A DNA stretch of 64,000 bases from Cynocephalus volans (lineage: Eukaryota > Chordata > Mammalia > Dermoptera > Cynocephalidae): NCBI RefSeq assembly GCF_027409185.1, contig NC_084463.1, positions 50,772,907 through 50,836,906 on the forward strand, written 5' to 3'. The position numbers and the translations under genes are program-made. A model generated the notes under the pieces. That model made no database searches and was not told the origin of the DNA. It saw only the letters and a list, made by a program, of their open reading frames with translations. This document shows positions 46,365 to 56,819 of the stretch, piece after piece; the stretch's first letter is position 1; each line of letters begins with the position of its first letter.

Positions 46365-48285
46365 CAAGCTGGAGCAATCCTACTTTATTTGGCACCAAGA
46401 GCCCAGCCCACACTCAGGGCAGGTGAGCCTGGCGGTCATTGTACTGAAGGCTGGGGACTTACAAGGGCTGAAGAGCTTCATCAGAGAACACCCCCCTCCC
46501 CCACCGCAGCCCAGCTCTCCCCAAACCGCCTGTTCAGGGCTGAATCTAAACATGTGTCTGCATCTACATTTCCCAACCTCGAGATTCTGCCTACTCAGTG
46601 CTGAGTTTTGTCACATGGACTAATGAATCTATATACAATGGTGCTGCAGGCCACCATGCTACTGCTACATCACAGGTTTTGCAAAATTCACCCACCAGAG
46701 GAAATACGATGTGAGAAAAGCCACAAATACAGCAAGATGAAATGCCAGGGTGGGGCCTGCAGCTGCCACCTGCCCACTGCCGCCGAAAGGGGATCTCTTC
46801 CTCGAGGTGAGAAGGAGCCCAGGGAAGGTTCCAGGGAGCCGTCAGCATCCGAGGGGCAGACGGTGAAGGGATGAGGGACTCAGGCTGGGAGAGGAGGGGG
46901 ACAGAGCCAGAAGTAGGAACACAGCAAGGCCCCCAGAGGAGGGGCCTCTCCCTTTCCTTTCCCTGCAGGGCCAGGTCCACCTGCAGTCAGGGCCCTACGT
47001 GTGCTGTCTTTCCTTGATTCTAACCCCAAACCCAACCTCAACAGGGACCTCCAGACCTGGTGATGAGCACCCCATGGAACAGAAAATCCCATGAAACAGC
47101 ACTTCCCAGGCACTGTGTGGCAGATGCAGGATTGGGTCCCTGGGACAGTGAGGTGACATCCCCAGGGCAAAGGGCACGGCCACAAGCTACCAGGCATGTC
47201 AGTGATGAAAGAAAGAACCATGACAGGAGCTCTGTGGAGAGTTGGGGATACTCAGAGTAGTGTCCCCATGGCTACCTGTACTAGGAAATGTTCACAGCCC
47301 AAAAACATTCACAAGAAAACATCCACGCCGCAGCAAGGAAAAGGGAAAATGAACACCTTGTTGAAGCATGTAACCAGCTGGAACAACCACAGGTGGGGGC
47401 ACGGCCAATGCTTCACCCCAAGTCCAGGAGCTCATGGTTTCCATAGAGATGAGGAGGGGCGGCTGGTGGGGGGGCTGCTGCTGCTGCCAGCTGTGGAAGG
47501 TGTCCCTTCTGCTTCTGCATCAGCACCATCACTGCATGGGGAGGGGAGAGGGAAAAAGAGACAGAGACAAAGAGACAGAGGGACAGAGACAGGAGAGACA
47601 GACAGGAGAGAGGGATAAAGATAAAGAGAAAGAGAAGAGAGATACAGAGAGATAGAGACAAGAAAAAGAGAGAGACAAAGATGGAGACAGAGAGAAAGAC
47701 AGATGAGAGAGAGAGGAAGAGAGAACAAAGGAAAGAAACAGAGACAGAGAGACATCTGGGTCCTGGGCACAGCAAACCCAGAATGCAGGTGATCTGATGC
47801 CCCCACCTACACCAACCCCAGACCTCTATCTCCCCAAGGCAAAAGCCTCATCACCCATGGAGGCCATAAGCGACTGAACCACTCAGAGCTGATTAATGAC
47901 ACCTCTCAAACAGGGAACTGCTGGTCCCAGCCTTGCAGTCCCAGCTGTGGGAAGCCCAGAGGGGGTCATTGCAGGACTCAAGGTTCAGGTAAGGCCCCAG
48001 GGCAGAGGGCAAAGATGCACTGAGGGGTGACCTGGCCACTCCCACCTTTGGAGTCCTGGAGCAGAGTTGTGGCCCTCGATGGTCAGCATTTGGGGTGCAA
48101 AAGTCCCCTCCCATGTGAAGGCCATGGACTTCTCACCCTCCTCAGCATAAGACCCCATCATATATATATGTTCCTTGACTGCCCATTCATACATGAAATT
48201 CAGCCCGAGTAGGCCACAGCAGGTGGCAGCCAGGCAGAGGTTCTAAGCCTGGTCTTTGGTAACCACCCTGTGCAGTCTGCAGCGT
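46365..48285 (-). other. RNF187: Probable RNF187 3' UTR with polyadenylation signal
   Basis: The first minus-strand AATAAA I found downstream of the RNF187 stop is at 46389-46384, followed by a GU-rich stretch about 40-70 nt further on. This is a typical poly(A) arrangement and implies a 3' UTR of roughly 1.9 kb. The UTR would contain a long CU-rich tract (the complement of the GA tract at 47.55-47.76 kb). The UTR extent is inferred; a further intron cannot be ruled out. Confidence 0.5.
47548..47758. repeat. GA-rich (purine) low-complexity tract
   Basis: Irregular GAGACAGAGA-type repeats of about 210 bp lie on the plus strand, hence CU-rich in an RNF187 transcript. This explains the Leu/Ser-rich open frames on the minus strand. 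Confidence 0.92.
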
Positions 48286-48552
48286 CTATGCTCCAATCTG
48301 ACCACAGCCAGGTGGCATGAGCGAGCAAACCTGCAGCAGCATGCTGAGCCCCAGGCCGCGGTGCTTCCTCTCCAGCTCTGACACCGCCTGCAGCAGGGAC
48401 CGGAACCGCTCGGCTGGGTCGGATTGGTCATCCTCCGGGGCGTCCTCCTCCTTCTCGGCCTCCTGCAGGAAGTGCTCCTCCTCCTTGGCAAAGAAGGCCC
48501 GCAGCTTCTTGTAATCAGTCAGGGCCTTCTTTCTACGGTCCATCACATGTCC
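48286..48552 (-). CDS. RNF187: RNF187 coding exon 3 (C-terminal coiled coil)
   Basis: The exon begins after an AG acceptor with [16 protein letters not shown] and continues through an acidic stretch to LSMLLQ, the family C-terminus as I recall it. The frame then runs 14 further codons to TAG at 48288-48286. Alternatively, the CAG followed by GTTTGC right after LLQ could be a weak splice donor to a non-coding last exon. Glu/Lys-rich heptads suggest a coiled coil. No frameshift or internal stop is present. Confidence 0.88.
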   Translation of the reverse strand, partial: GHVMDRRKKALTDYKKLRAFFAKEEEHFLQEAEKEEDAPEDDQSDPAERFRSLLQAVSELERKHRGLGLSMLLQVCSLMPPGCGQIGA

Positions 48553-51500
48553 CTATAGGGCGGGCAGCAGAAAGGATATCTGTGTCCTCAAGACCCCAGT
48601 GGACACCTTGTCCCCCACCCCCACTACTGCTGCCCCATCCCTGGGAGAAGAGAATCCCATCTGCTCTTGCAGTTAAAAATGTCACCCCAAAATATGCTGC
48701 CCTTGCGTTCTGGCTATATTAATTTAAAGGTACTTAAATAACAGGAGCAAGAGCACTCTGACCTTCATGCTGTTTCTTAAAAGCAGGAGATGATCCCGTG
48801 TGAAAGATACTCTCCTTATACCAAAAGAAACAAGTCTTTTTTCTTTTTTTTTAATTTATGGGCAGCTGGCCAGTACAGGGATCCAAACCCTTGACCTTGG
48901 TGTTATCAGCACCATGCTCTAACCAAGTGAGCTCACTGGCCAGCCCCATGAACAACACTCTTCTCGTCGAGGATAAGAAGTCAAGGCCAAGAGAATTCTG
49001 CACAGACCTTGTTAAAATAACTCTTATCTCTTAACCCTCCCACATGATTTAGTTGTGTTTTCATAACTTACTAGTCTCTGTGCAACTCAGTGTGTCACTG
49101 ATTTGACTGAGTCTTCATTTCTTTATGAGGGCTCCTGTGCCACATAAACTTGTGCTAAATAAATGTGCATGCTTTTCCCCTGTTCATCTGTCACATCAAT
49201 TTAATTCTTGGGCCCCGCCTGGGACCCTATTAGGGGAGAGGTGAAGTTTTGTATCCCTGCACCGTAAAATACTCAGCTGTGTGCCAAGACCCTGCTGGTC
49301 TCCCGTGGCAGAGGGAACGGTGAATCCTTCAGCATCTTTGCTGGGTCTACGGGTCTGTCTGGCATGTGACTGTTGAGTCAAAACATGCCCTCACCTTTCT
49401 AAAGACTTTCCCGACTGCACCCTCGCCTGAACCCCACAAGCTAAACACCACCCAATCTGCCTTCAACTAAAATGTTGCCGTTTCTCGGCCACCACTTAAC
49501 TCAGATACAGGAGAGTGTGGCCGGATGCTGCTGACTTTACTTGGACTCACTGATGTCTTTGAGCTGGCCTTGGGCCACAATGTGCAGGTGACAGCATGGT
49601 CATGAAAGGCCAACACTTTTGTGGCTGGGAGAGAATATGTCAGATGCTGGCCCACATGGGATGTCACAAACCCCTTCCTTTAAATTTAGAAGGCTTCTCT
49701 CATCTTAGCATCTCTACCAAAACCCCCCAAAGAAAGCCAAATTAAAAGTCACTATCTGCTAATATTTGTGGGCTAAACAAGTACCTTGAGGTGACACAGG
49801 GTTACTGAAAAAACTGGAGGTCCCCAAAGCATGTGGTCCAATAGGCATCATGTACCCAATCTGTCACCTCTCTGTCCCTGTCCGAGGAAGGCCTGCACTT
49901 CAGGCCTCCATGGAGTGGGCAAGGGTTGGGCTGGATCCAGAGCACAGGGCACCACCACGGTGGTAGGACCAGTGGCCTTGGTTTTGAGGTGCAGACCCAC
50001 AATCCGAGAGCTTCTGTAGTTTTAAAAAGCACTTTGTTTTTATATGCTAAACAAAACAGGGTACAGAAGCTATAAAAATCAAGAAACCAGTACAGATTTT
50101 GCTATATAAGAGGAAAAAGTCACCAGAAAGAGTTTAAACTAATGTGTAGCTTTGCTGGTGAGTAACCTAAAAGAACTATAGTGTGACATTACCTTGGGGT
50201 ATAATGCTGTGGAAGGCACCTGCTGTGGACCGATGTCCCCTCAAAACTTAGTCTCCACTACAACAGTGGAGGGTGGGAAATCCTATTACAGTAATCAAAA
50301 AGTGGGACCTTGAACAGGTGTTTGGACCGTAGGACCATGCCGTAGTGAATGGATTAATAATGGAGGTCAGGGGTGTGGCTCTGAGGGCATTAAAAGGAGA
50401 GTGAATGAGGAGCTATCTGTCTCTCTGCTCTGCCATTTCTGCCATGTGAGTCCCCACATTGCTGTAAAGCCACCACCAAAGAAGACCTCACCAGATGTGT
50501 TCCCTGGACCATGGACTTCCCAGCTTCCAAAACTGTAAGCAATAAGTTTCATTTTCTTATAAATTACCCAGTTCCAGGTATTTTGCTATAAGTAACAGAA
50601 ACGGACTAATACAGAAAACTGGTACCAGAGAAGTACAATATTGCTTATAACAAATACTTGAAAATGTGGAAACAGCTTTGGAACTGGGTGTTGAGTAGAA
50701 ACTGGAAGAATTTTAAAGAACAGGCTAGAAAAAGCCCAGCTGCTGGTGGGAGTTTAAAAGACAAGGAAAACCAGGGAAAGTTTGGAACATCTTAAAGAGT
50801 GGTTAAATGGTGGTGAGCAGATTGCTGATAGAAATACGGACTATAAATGCCATTCTGAGAAGATCTCAGATGTAAATGAGAAGGGACTTATTAGAAACTG
50901 AGGCAAAGATCACCCTAGCTAGGAACTGGCAAGGAACTTGGCTACATTTTGTTCATGCCCAAAAGTTTTAATGTGGAACTTCAACATGCTGACCCAGGTT
51001 ATTTGGCAGAAGAAACTTCTAAGAACCGAAGCATTAAGGAAGATGCATGGCTGCTTACAACAGCCTATGCTGAGACATGGCAGTAAAGGCATGAGGTAAA
51101 GCCAAAATTTACAATTCAAAAGAAAGCAGAGAGCAAAAAATTAGAAAACTTTCACCCTGGACACAAAGGCAAGGGTGTAGCCCAGGACACTTTGCTAAGG
51201 AGATGAGTACAGAAGAAAAGCGAAGGGGAAAAAGGCCTTGAAGGCATTTCAGAGATCTTGGAGGCCGCATCTTCCATCATAGGCCCAGAGGCCTAGGGAG
51301 ACAGAATGGTCTTGGGGAACAGGCCCAAGGTGCCCTCCATGGGCTTGCTGCCCAGGGCCACCTTGGGAAGTTGCTTCCATCACCCACACCCGCACCCACA
51401 CCCCAGCTACTTTGGCTGCTCCTGCAGTGGCTAAATTAGCCCCAGGTGTGGCTGGACCTGCACCTTTGGAAGCTCTAAGCCAGAAGCCTTGGTGGCGTCC

Positions 51501-54500
51501 ACATGGTGTTAGGTCTGCAGGCTCACAGAATGTCAGAGCTGTGAAGGCTTGGGAGCCTCCACCCCAATTTCAAAGGATGTATGGAAAAGCCTGGGGCCCA
51601 GAAAGAGATTTGTTGCAGGGGTAGAGTCACTGCAAACAGCTTTCCCTAGAGCAATGCCAAGAGGAAATGTGGAGTTGGACATACAGCAGAGAAACCCCAT
51701 CAGCACCATGCCTAGTGGAGCCGTGACAGTGGGACTGCGATGGAGACCCCAGACTTGTGGAGCTACCAGAGTGGAACACCAGCCTGGGAGAGCAGAAGTG
51801 TGGACTGAGACCAGGAAAGCCATAGAAGCGGAGCTGCCCAAGGACTTGAGGACCCAACCCCCTCACCAGTGTACAGAGGAGATCAAACATAGACTCCAGG
51901 TACATGATTCGCCAGCTTTGAGATTTAATGCCTGCCCTGCTGGGTTTCAGACTTGTGTGGTACCTGTTACCCCTTTCTTTTGGCCTACTATTTCTCTTTC
52001 CAGATGGGAATATGTATCCTATGCTTGTCCCACCATTGTATCTTGGAAGTAGATAACTTGTTTTGATTTCACAGATGAGACCTTGAGACTTTGGACTTTC
52101 GAGTTGAAACAAGTTAAAACTTTGGGGATGAAATGAATGCATCTGTGTGTGAAAAGGACATGAGTTTTGGGGGACCAGGGGCAGAATGCTGTGGATTGAT
52201 GTCCCCCCAAAACTTAATCCCCACTGTGACAGTGTAAAGAGGGTGGGAAATCCTATTATGGTAATTGAAAGGTAGGGTCTTGAAGAGGTGATTAGACTGT
52301 AGAACCATGCCATAGTGAATGGATTAATAACAGGTGGTCGTGGGAGTGGTTCTGAGGACTTTAAAAGGGGAGTGCATGAGGAGCACTCTCTCTCTCTCTC
52401 TGCTGTGCCATTTTCTCTCACTTGAGACCCCTGCATTGTTGCGAAGCCACCACCAAAGAAGACCCTCACCAGATGTGTTCCCTGGACTTTGGACTTCCCA
52501 GCCTCTGAAACTATAAGCAATAAATTTTGTTTTCTTATAAATCACCCAGTTTCAGGTATTTATGTTATAAGCAACAGAAATGGACTCATACAGCACTGGA
52601 AGAAAGCAATCCTGCTATGGACTGAATGTTTGTGTCCCCACTCCAATAAACACGTTGACAATCCTAACCCCCAAGGTCACGGTATTAGGGGGCAGAAGCT
52701 TTAGAAAGCAATTAGGTCATGAGGGTGTAGCCCTCATGAATGGGACTGGTGCCCTTATAAAAGGACCCCAGAGAGCTCCCTCACTCCTTCCACCATGTGA
52801 GGACACAGCAAGAAGGTGCTTCATGAACCAGGAAGCAGCCTCAACAGACACTAGATGTGCCACACCTTAATCATGGACTTCCAGCCTGCAGAACTGTGAG
52901 AAACAAATGTCTCCTGTTTAAGCCCCCCAGTCTATGGTATTCTGTTATAGCACCCCAAACAGACCAAGACAAATACTTAGCAAGGTCTCCTGGCACAATG
53001 CTGGTTCTACTGGAAAATAACGGGCTGCTCTCAGATGAGAACCAAGAGTACTACAAAAAGAGTTCTGTGTATTTAAAAAAAAAAAAAAAAAAGGTGGATG
53101 CTGCAAATCACCTACCAGTACAATGTGGAGAGTAAAAGAGGATTCCCACTCACTTTGGCTAGATTCTATTGGGGTTCAGATCCCGTACCCTTCAGCCACC
53201 AAACAAACAAAAAAAGCTCACCAGATTCTACTTCAGAATAACCCCAAACACATTCTAGAAAAATACCCTAGAGTTCATCAAAGTCCACTTAGAGTACCCT
53301 CCCCTGGGCAACCAGGCCAGGAAGTTGCTCGGCTTTGGGGGCCCGGCCTGCTTGGCCAGCTCCGTTTGTCCAGAGTCCTGCATCCAGGCGTCCCCTAGTT
53401 CACACAGACTCTGACACACCCACTTGCCTTCCACACAGCAGCCGCCGACTCTGCCTGGCCGTGCAGGTCCCGGGCGTCGTTTAAGTCCTTTCTCATGATC
53501 TCCACGGACCCCTTGTTTTCCTGTACAGAGAGGTTAGTTACTGGGTGATGAGCAGAAGGTCTGGGTCCCCCGGCTTGGCCCGGTCTGGGGAGCCATCACA
53601 ACGGCTGATTCCACTAACAGTCTGACTGTCCCATAAACAGTCCTCAAGTGCATGCTCTTGGCCTTGAAGATAAAATGCAGAAAAAAAAAGGTGGTGGGGG
53701 TTAATCAGCTACAGCTACAAGCCTTTAAAAGGTGTCTGGTCTTTGCTCCTTTTCAGAAGGAATTGGGTGCCCGAGCTAGGCGGCTGTTTAGGTGTGTTTC
53801 ATAATTAATTCCGCGTTCGTGAACAGGCCCCGGTTAGTGTGAGCTCTGTCCGCACCACAGGCCTGTACAGCCTTCCCTGCCCACTGTCCTGCCTGACCCA
53901 GAAGACGGTCGCTGTGCCCACTGGGAGGAGCTCCACCGCAGGAGAGCCCAGAAACACAGTCTGACCCTCACCTCCCCCTGCTCATGGGTGGCACACAGGC
54001 GCCATCCCCAGAACGCAGGAAACAGCGCCTGGCACACGGCTCAGGCTCAAACGCGCCGCGCTAGCCTCTGTCATTTCCTCTAGTGGGCAGGGACCAGGCA
54101 CGACTGTTGGTACTCAGGGACCTGGCTGTCTGTTCGTTCAGAATATCGCTGTCTCCACACTCACCCCACCACAGGCGCACACCAGGCCCCTGCAACCCAG
54201 CTGTGGCCAGACTCTCATGGCAGGTACCACACGCGATGGTCGAGAGCACAGCAGAGGATGTTCCAGAACAGGGTGGACGGGGGTAACCCTGAAGGGAAGC
54301 CAGGTGCGGGCCGTGTGGCCCAGCGGGTCGGGGAGAAGGCGGCCCAGTGGACACGCACTGAACAAGGGCTGAAGGCCTCATCCCCAGGACAGAAACTCAG
54401 GGCCTCACCAGCAGGGGGCGGGGGCTGCTGCAGTGACGTCAGGCCCAAAGGAGCACTGAGGGGAAGTGGTCAATCTTTGGGAGCGAAAGGGGACCTAGGG

Positions 54501-55128
54501 GGCAGGGCTGGGGCAGGGCACAGTTGGGTTAGGAAATAAGATGATGGGGAGAGATGGGAGAAGGGACACTGTCTGGATGTGGGGACGAGTACACAAGGCA
54601 TTGCCGGGCTAGGGACGCTGGGGTGGGCAGGGGCACAGGGCACGGCCCGGAGGCGGGGACGCAGGGATGAGGGGGCGCGCAGGGCGCCGCGGGATCCCCG
54701 GAGAGGGCAGGGCACGAGACCCCCCACCCTCGGCGCACCTTGCCGCGCAGCGCCTTTCTCCAGCGCGGCTCCCACTCGGGCGGCTCGGGGCCCGCGGCCA
54801 TGCGGCAGGCGGCGCACAGCGGGCCCGCGTCGGCGCGGCACAGCAGCTGCAGCGCGGCCTCGCTGGCCGGGCCGTCGCGCGCGGGCGCCGCGGCCGCCTC
54901 CTCGAGCGCCAGCAGGCGGCGGCTGAGCGGCGGGCGGCCGGACTCCACAGCGCGCTGCCAGCAGTCGTCGGCGCACTCGGGGCACGGGAAGGGCCCGTCC
55001 TCCTCGGCCCAGAAGCGCACCACGCACGCCCGGCAGAAGCGGTGGCCGCAGTCGGCGCGCACCGGCTCCCGGGGCGCGCGCTGGCACAGGGCGCAGGCGG
55101 CCTCGGCGGGGCCGGCGGGGAGCGCCAG
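48286..55128 (-). CDS. RNF187: RNF187 (RACO-1), RING-type E3 ligase / AP-1 coactivator, three coding exons
   Basis: Three minus-strand exons (55128-54739, 53520-53428, 48552-48286) join in frame. They give a protein matching the roughly 235-residue RNF187 as I remember it, almost residue for residue in exon 1. The N-terminal RING has the C3HC4 spacing C12-C15-C27-H29-C32-C35-C49-C52, counted from the CTG start. A Cys-containing linker (about 90-115) and a charged, probably coiled-coil C-terminal half follow. Known role of the family: nuclear E3 ligase and c-Jun coactivator linking growth-factor/MEK signalling to AP-1 transcription. No in-frame ATG precedes the RING. The reading frame is open upstream only to a stop near 55303, so initiation must be non-AUG, most likely CTG at 55128-55126 (G at -3 and +4). 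The C-terminus reads 14 codons past the family end (LLQ) unless another splice is used. Gene identity is near certain; start and end are inferred. Confidence 0.93.
48660..49270 (+). mobile_element. Possible LTR in RNF187 intron 2, split by a SINE
   Basis: GTCACCCCAAAATATGCTGCC on the left and CTAAATAAATGTGCATGC with a pyrimidine-rich U5-like end on the right suggest an LTR, family unclear. Confidence 0.4.
48838..48945 (-). mobile_element. tRNA-derived SINE, reversed
   Basis: A T-run, GGGCAGCTGGCCAGTACAGG, CCCTTGACCTTGGTGTTATC and CTCTAACCAAGTGAGC, ending GGCCAGCCCC. Confidence 0.86.
49270..50215. other. RNF187 intron 2, unassigned part
   Basis: No exon-like or repeat sequence that I can name. 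Short frames only. Confidence 0.3.
50221..52592 (+). mobile_element. Full-length MaLR (MST/THE1-like) provirus with two LTRs
   Basis: 5' LTR 50221-50613 and 3' LTR 52187-52592 share start TGCTGTGGA and end ACTAATACA/ACTCATACA. The internal region of about 1.6 kb opens with AAACTGGTACCAGAG and resembles THE1/MST internal sequence, which has no pol gene. Flanks GCACC (50216-50220) and GCACT (52593-52597) are the target duplication with one change. It sits in RNF187 intron 2, antisense to the gene. A 297-codon antisense frame (52520-51627) crosses internal sequence and 3' LTR and looks fortuitous. Confidence 0.9.
52613..52972 (+). mobile_element. MLT1A-like LTR
   Basis: Near-complete: TGCTATGGACTGAATGTTTG at the start, AGGTCATGAGGGTGTAGCCC, CCATGTGAGGACACAGCAAG and a CAGACCAAGACA end. 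It lies 20 bp beyond the MaLR provirus. Confidence 0.88.
53065..53215 (+). mobile_element. Degenerate tRNA-derived SINE
   Basis: An A-run at 53077-53092, then a weak tRNA-like body with GGGGTTCAGATCCCGTACCC (B-box) and CAGCCACCAAACAAAC. The A-box is not clear. Confidence 0.5.
53428..53520 (-). CDS. RNF187: RNF187 coding exon 2 (31 codons)
   Basis: This 93-nt exon encodes ENKGSVEIM...AAAVWK, matching the RNF187 segment after the RING-linker exon. It is preceded on the minus strand by a pyrimidine tract and CAG. Its donor is AAG followed by GCAAGT, so the next intron would be of the minor GC-AG type rather than GT-AG. The exon length is a multiple of three and both phases match its neighbours. 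Confidence 0.9.
53521..54738 (-). other. RNF187: RNF187 intron 1
   Basis: A 1.2-kb intron with GT donor (54738) and AG acceptor (53521-53522). GC-rich near exon 1. Long open frames on both strands at 54.06-54.5 kb have no domain content. Confidence 0.8.
54739..55128 (-). CDS. RNF187: RNF187 coding exon 1 (RING domain)
   Basis: This exon has 130 codons from the proposed CTG start to the donor after ...ALRGK, where AAG is followed by GTGCGC. It encodes the complete RING finger and an alanine/arginine/proline-rich linker. All eight zinc ligands are present. Very high GC and CpG content, continuous with the promoter island, is expected for a housekeeping-type first exon. The opposite strand also has long open frames here, but these are GC-driven shadows. 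Confidence 0.92.
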
Positions 55129-55222
55129 GGCTGCGGGCGGCGGGGCCGGCGAAGGCGCGGCCGGAGAGGGCGCAGGCAGGCCGGAGAGCAGAACCGACAG
55201 TGAGCCAGGGACGACGACGACG

Positions 55223-55309
55223 TCAGCGCCGGGGACGCGCGCGCGGGACGGGGTCCTGGCGGCGGTTCGCTCCACGCAGGGTCCTGGCAGCGGTGCGCGT
55301 CACTGTCAT
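55223..55309 (-). other. Upstream ORF in the RNF187 leader (28 codons)
   Basis: This is the only ATG I found on the minus strand in the immediate leader. It opens a 28-codon, arginine-rich frame ending in TGA about 95 nt before the CTG start of RNF187. It is in another frame and cannot extend the RING protein. If it lies in the mRNA it could influence non-AUG initiation downstream. Whether it is transcribed is unknown. Confidence 0.35.
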
Positions 55310-55899
55310 GCCCGTTGACCGGCCGACGTCGGTACCTTCAAATCTTACGAGAGCTGTCACTTCCCGTACAAATGACTCATCACCCAGAGGGAAACAAAGT
55401 TTTATTGTTATCTGGAGAGTCCGCTATTAAAGGCATTTTTGTAGCTGCTAGGACCTGGGCAGAGAGTGACCCCGCCCACGTTGGCGGGGACGGGTCCGGA
55501 AAGCGGCTGCGTGGGCCCTCCCGCGGCCCCGCCCCTCGTGGGCGTGCCTGCCCTGGGCGGCTCCTCCGAGTGTGGGGACCCCTCGCGTGCTCAGGTCCTC
55601 GCGTGCACCCGTCCTTCACGCACTGGCCCTCGTGGAAGTGTCCCACGTGGGGCGTCCTCGCGCTCATCCGTCCTGTGTGCCCAGCCCCGCGTGGACATCC
55701 TCCACTTGCACCATCCTGCTCGATCTTCCCAGGGCGGACCCTCCCTGCGTGGACAGGTCTCGCGTGGACCTCCCCGCGCGGCCTCTGCTCTGGCCCCTGG
55801 GGCCGGCCGTGGTGTCCGCTGTCCGCCCTGCGCTGTACACGGGTGCGGGGGACTGTGGAGGGGAGGAAGCTCCCTTTCATTGACTGAGCAGCGGAGGAC

Positions 55900-56385
55900 G
55901 TCAGATAAGCATTTGTAAGCAACTTGGGAAAATGTTTCACAATGTTAGCTAAAGAAAATCAAGATACCAAAAAAATTTAAATAGGGTGTACCTATAAAAA
56001 ATACAAACACATATGGAAAAACTAAAATGAAACTCTTTAAGTACTAAAATTATAAATGAATACCTTCCGACCCAGTTTATTATGTTGTTGCACTGTTTTT
56101 GAATAAAACAAACGGAAGAAAAAATCCTTTTGGGGAGGAGTAATCTATTTTTTTCATTTTGAAAATTAGTAAGCGCGTGGTTTAAAAAAATATGTAATTT
56201 GACCCTAAGTAACTTTTAAATTTTAGAACATGAATCTGTTATTTCATACAAGTGCAAGGTACTCAGAGGTAGTTTTGTTTTGGAGGGTTTTTTTAAAAAA
56301 TCTGGTGTAGACTTGGAAATGCACTAGGTAGGCAATAAGAAGTGAGACTAGCAAACTCAGCTTAGTTATATGTAGTAAAGGTTAG
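55900..56385. other. AT-rich unassigned interval
   Basis: Starts where the CpG island ends. No gene or repeat recognised. Confidence 0.35.
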
Positions 56386-56389
56386 AAGG

Positions 56390-56818
56390 TGTAGTGGGTT
56401 GAATTATGCCCCCCCCAAAAAAAATTCACTGAAGCTTGAATTGTATCCCCCAAGTTTCATGTATTAGAAACTTAGCCCCCACTGTGACTGTTAAGAGGGT
56501 GGGAAAACCTACTATGGTAATTGAAAGGTGGACTCTTGAAGGGGTGATTAGATTGTGGGACCATGCCTAATGAAGGAGTTAATATTGGTGGTCATGGGTG
56601 TGTTTCTGAAGGCTTAAAAAGGGAGTGAATGAGGTTAGTCTCTCTCTGCTTTCTGCTTCCACCATCGTGCAATGTGAGGGGTCACTGTCACCACACCAGA
56701 TGTGTTCCCTGGACTTTGGACGCCCCACCCTCAGAAACTGTAAGTAAAAAATATCATTTTCTTACAAAGTACCCATTTCCATATATTTTGTTGTAAGCAA
56801 CAGAAACAGACTAATACA
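56390..56818 (+). mobile_element. MaLR-type solo LTR, exact 5-bp TSD
   Basis: Starts TGTAGTGGGTTGAATTATG, ends AACAGACTAATACA. GAAGG is duplicated at 56385-56389 and 56819-56823. Same family as the intronic provirus. Confidence 0.88.
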
Positions 56819-56819
56819 G

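Larger units (their letters stand above)
54560..55900 (-). promoter_or_regulatory. RNF187: CpG island covering RNF187 promoter and exon 1
   Basis: The stretch is very rich in G, C and CpG compared with the AT-rich flanks, and ends abruptly near 55.9 kb. No TATA box is visible. A CRE-like TGACGTC lies at 55219-55225. A short upstream ORF on the minus strand starts with ATG at 55309-55307 and stops after 28 codons at 55223, out of frame with RNF187. Tandem copies of a GGTCCTGGC-like unit sit around 55250-55290. Transcription start is not determinable by eye. Confidence 0.75.

Noticed and set aside
47413..47806. Leu/Ser-rich minus ORFs resembling membrane segments
   Set aside because: They are direct translations of the GA/CU low-complexity tract.
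51627..52520. 297-codon minus-strand ORF
   Set aside because: It lies antisense across a MaLR internal region and its 3' LTR, with no domain or promoter. Best explained as chance.
54667..55318. Long plus-strand ORFs opposite RNF187 exon 1
   Set aside because: Arginine/alanine-rich shadows of the CpG-rich exon on the other strand.
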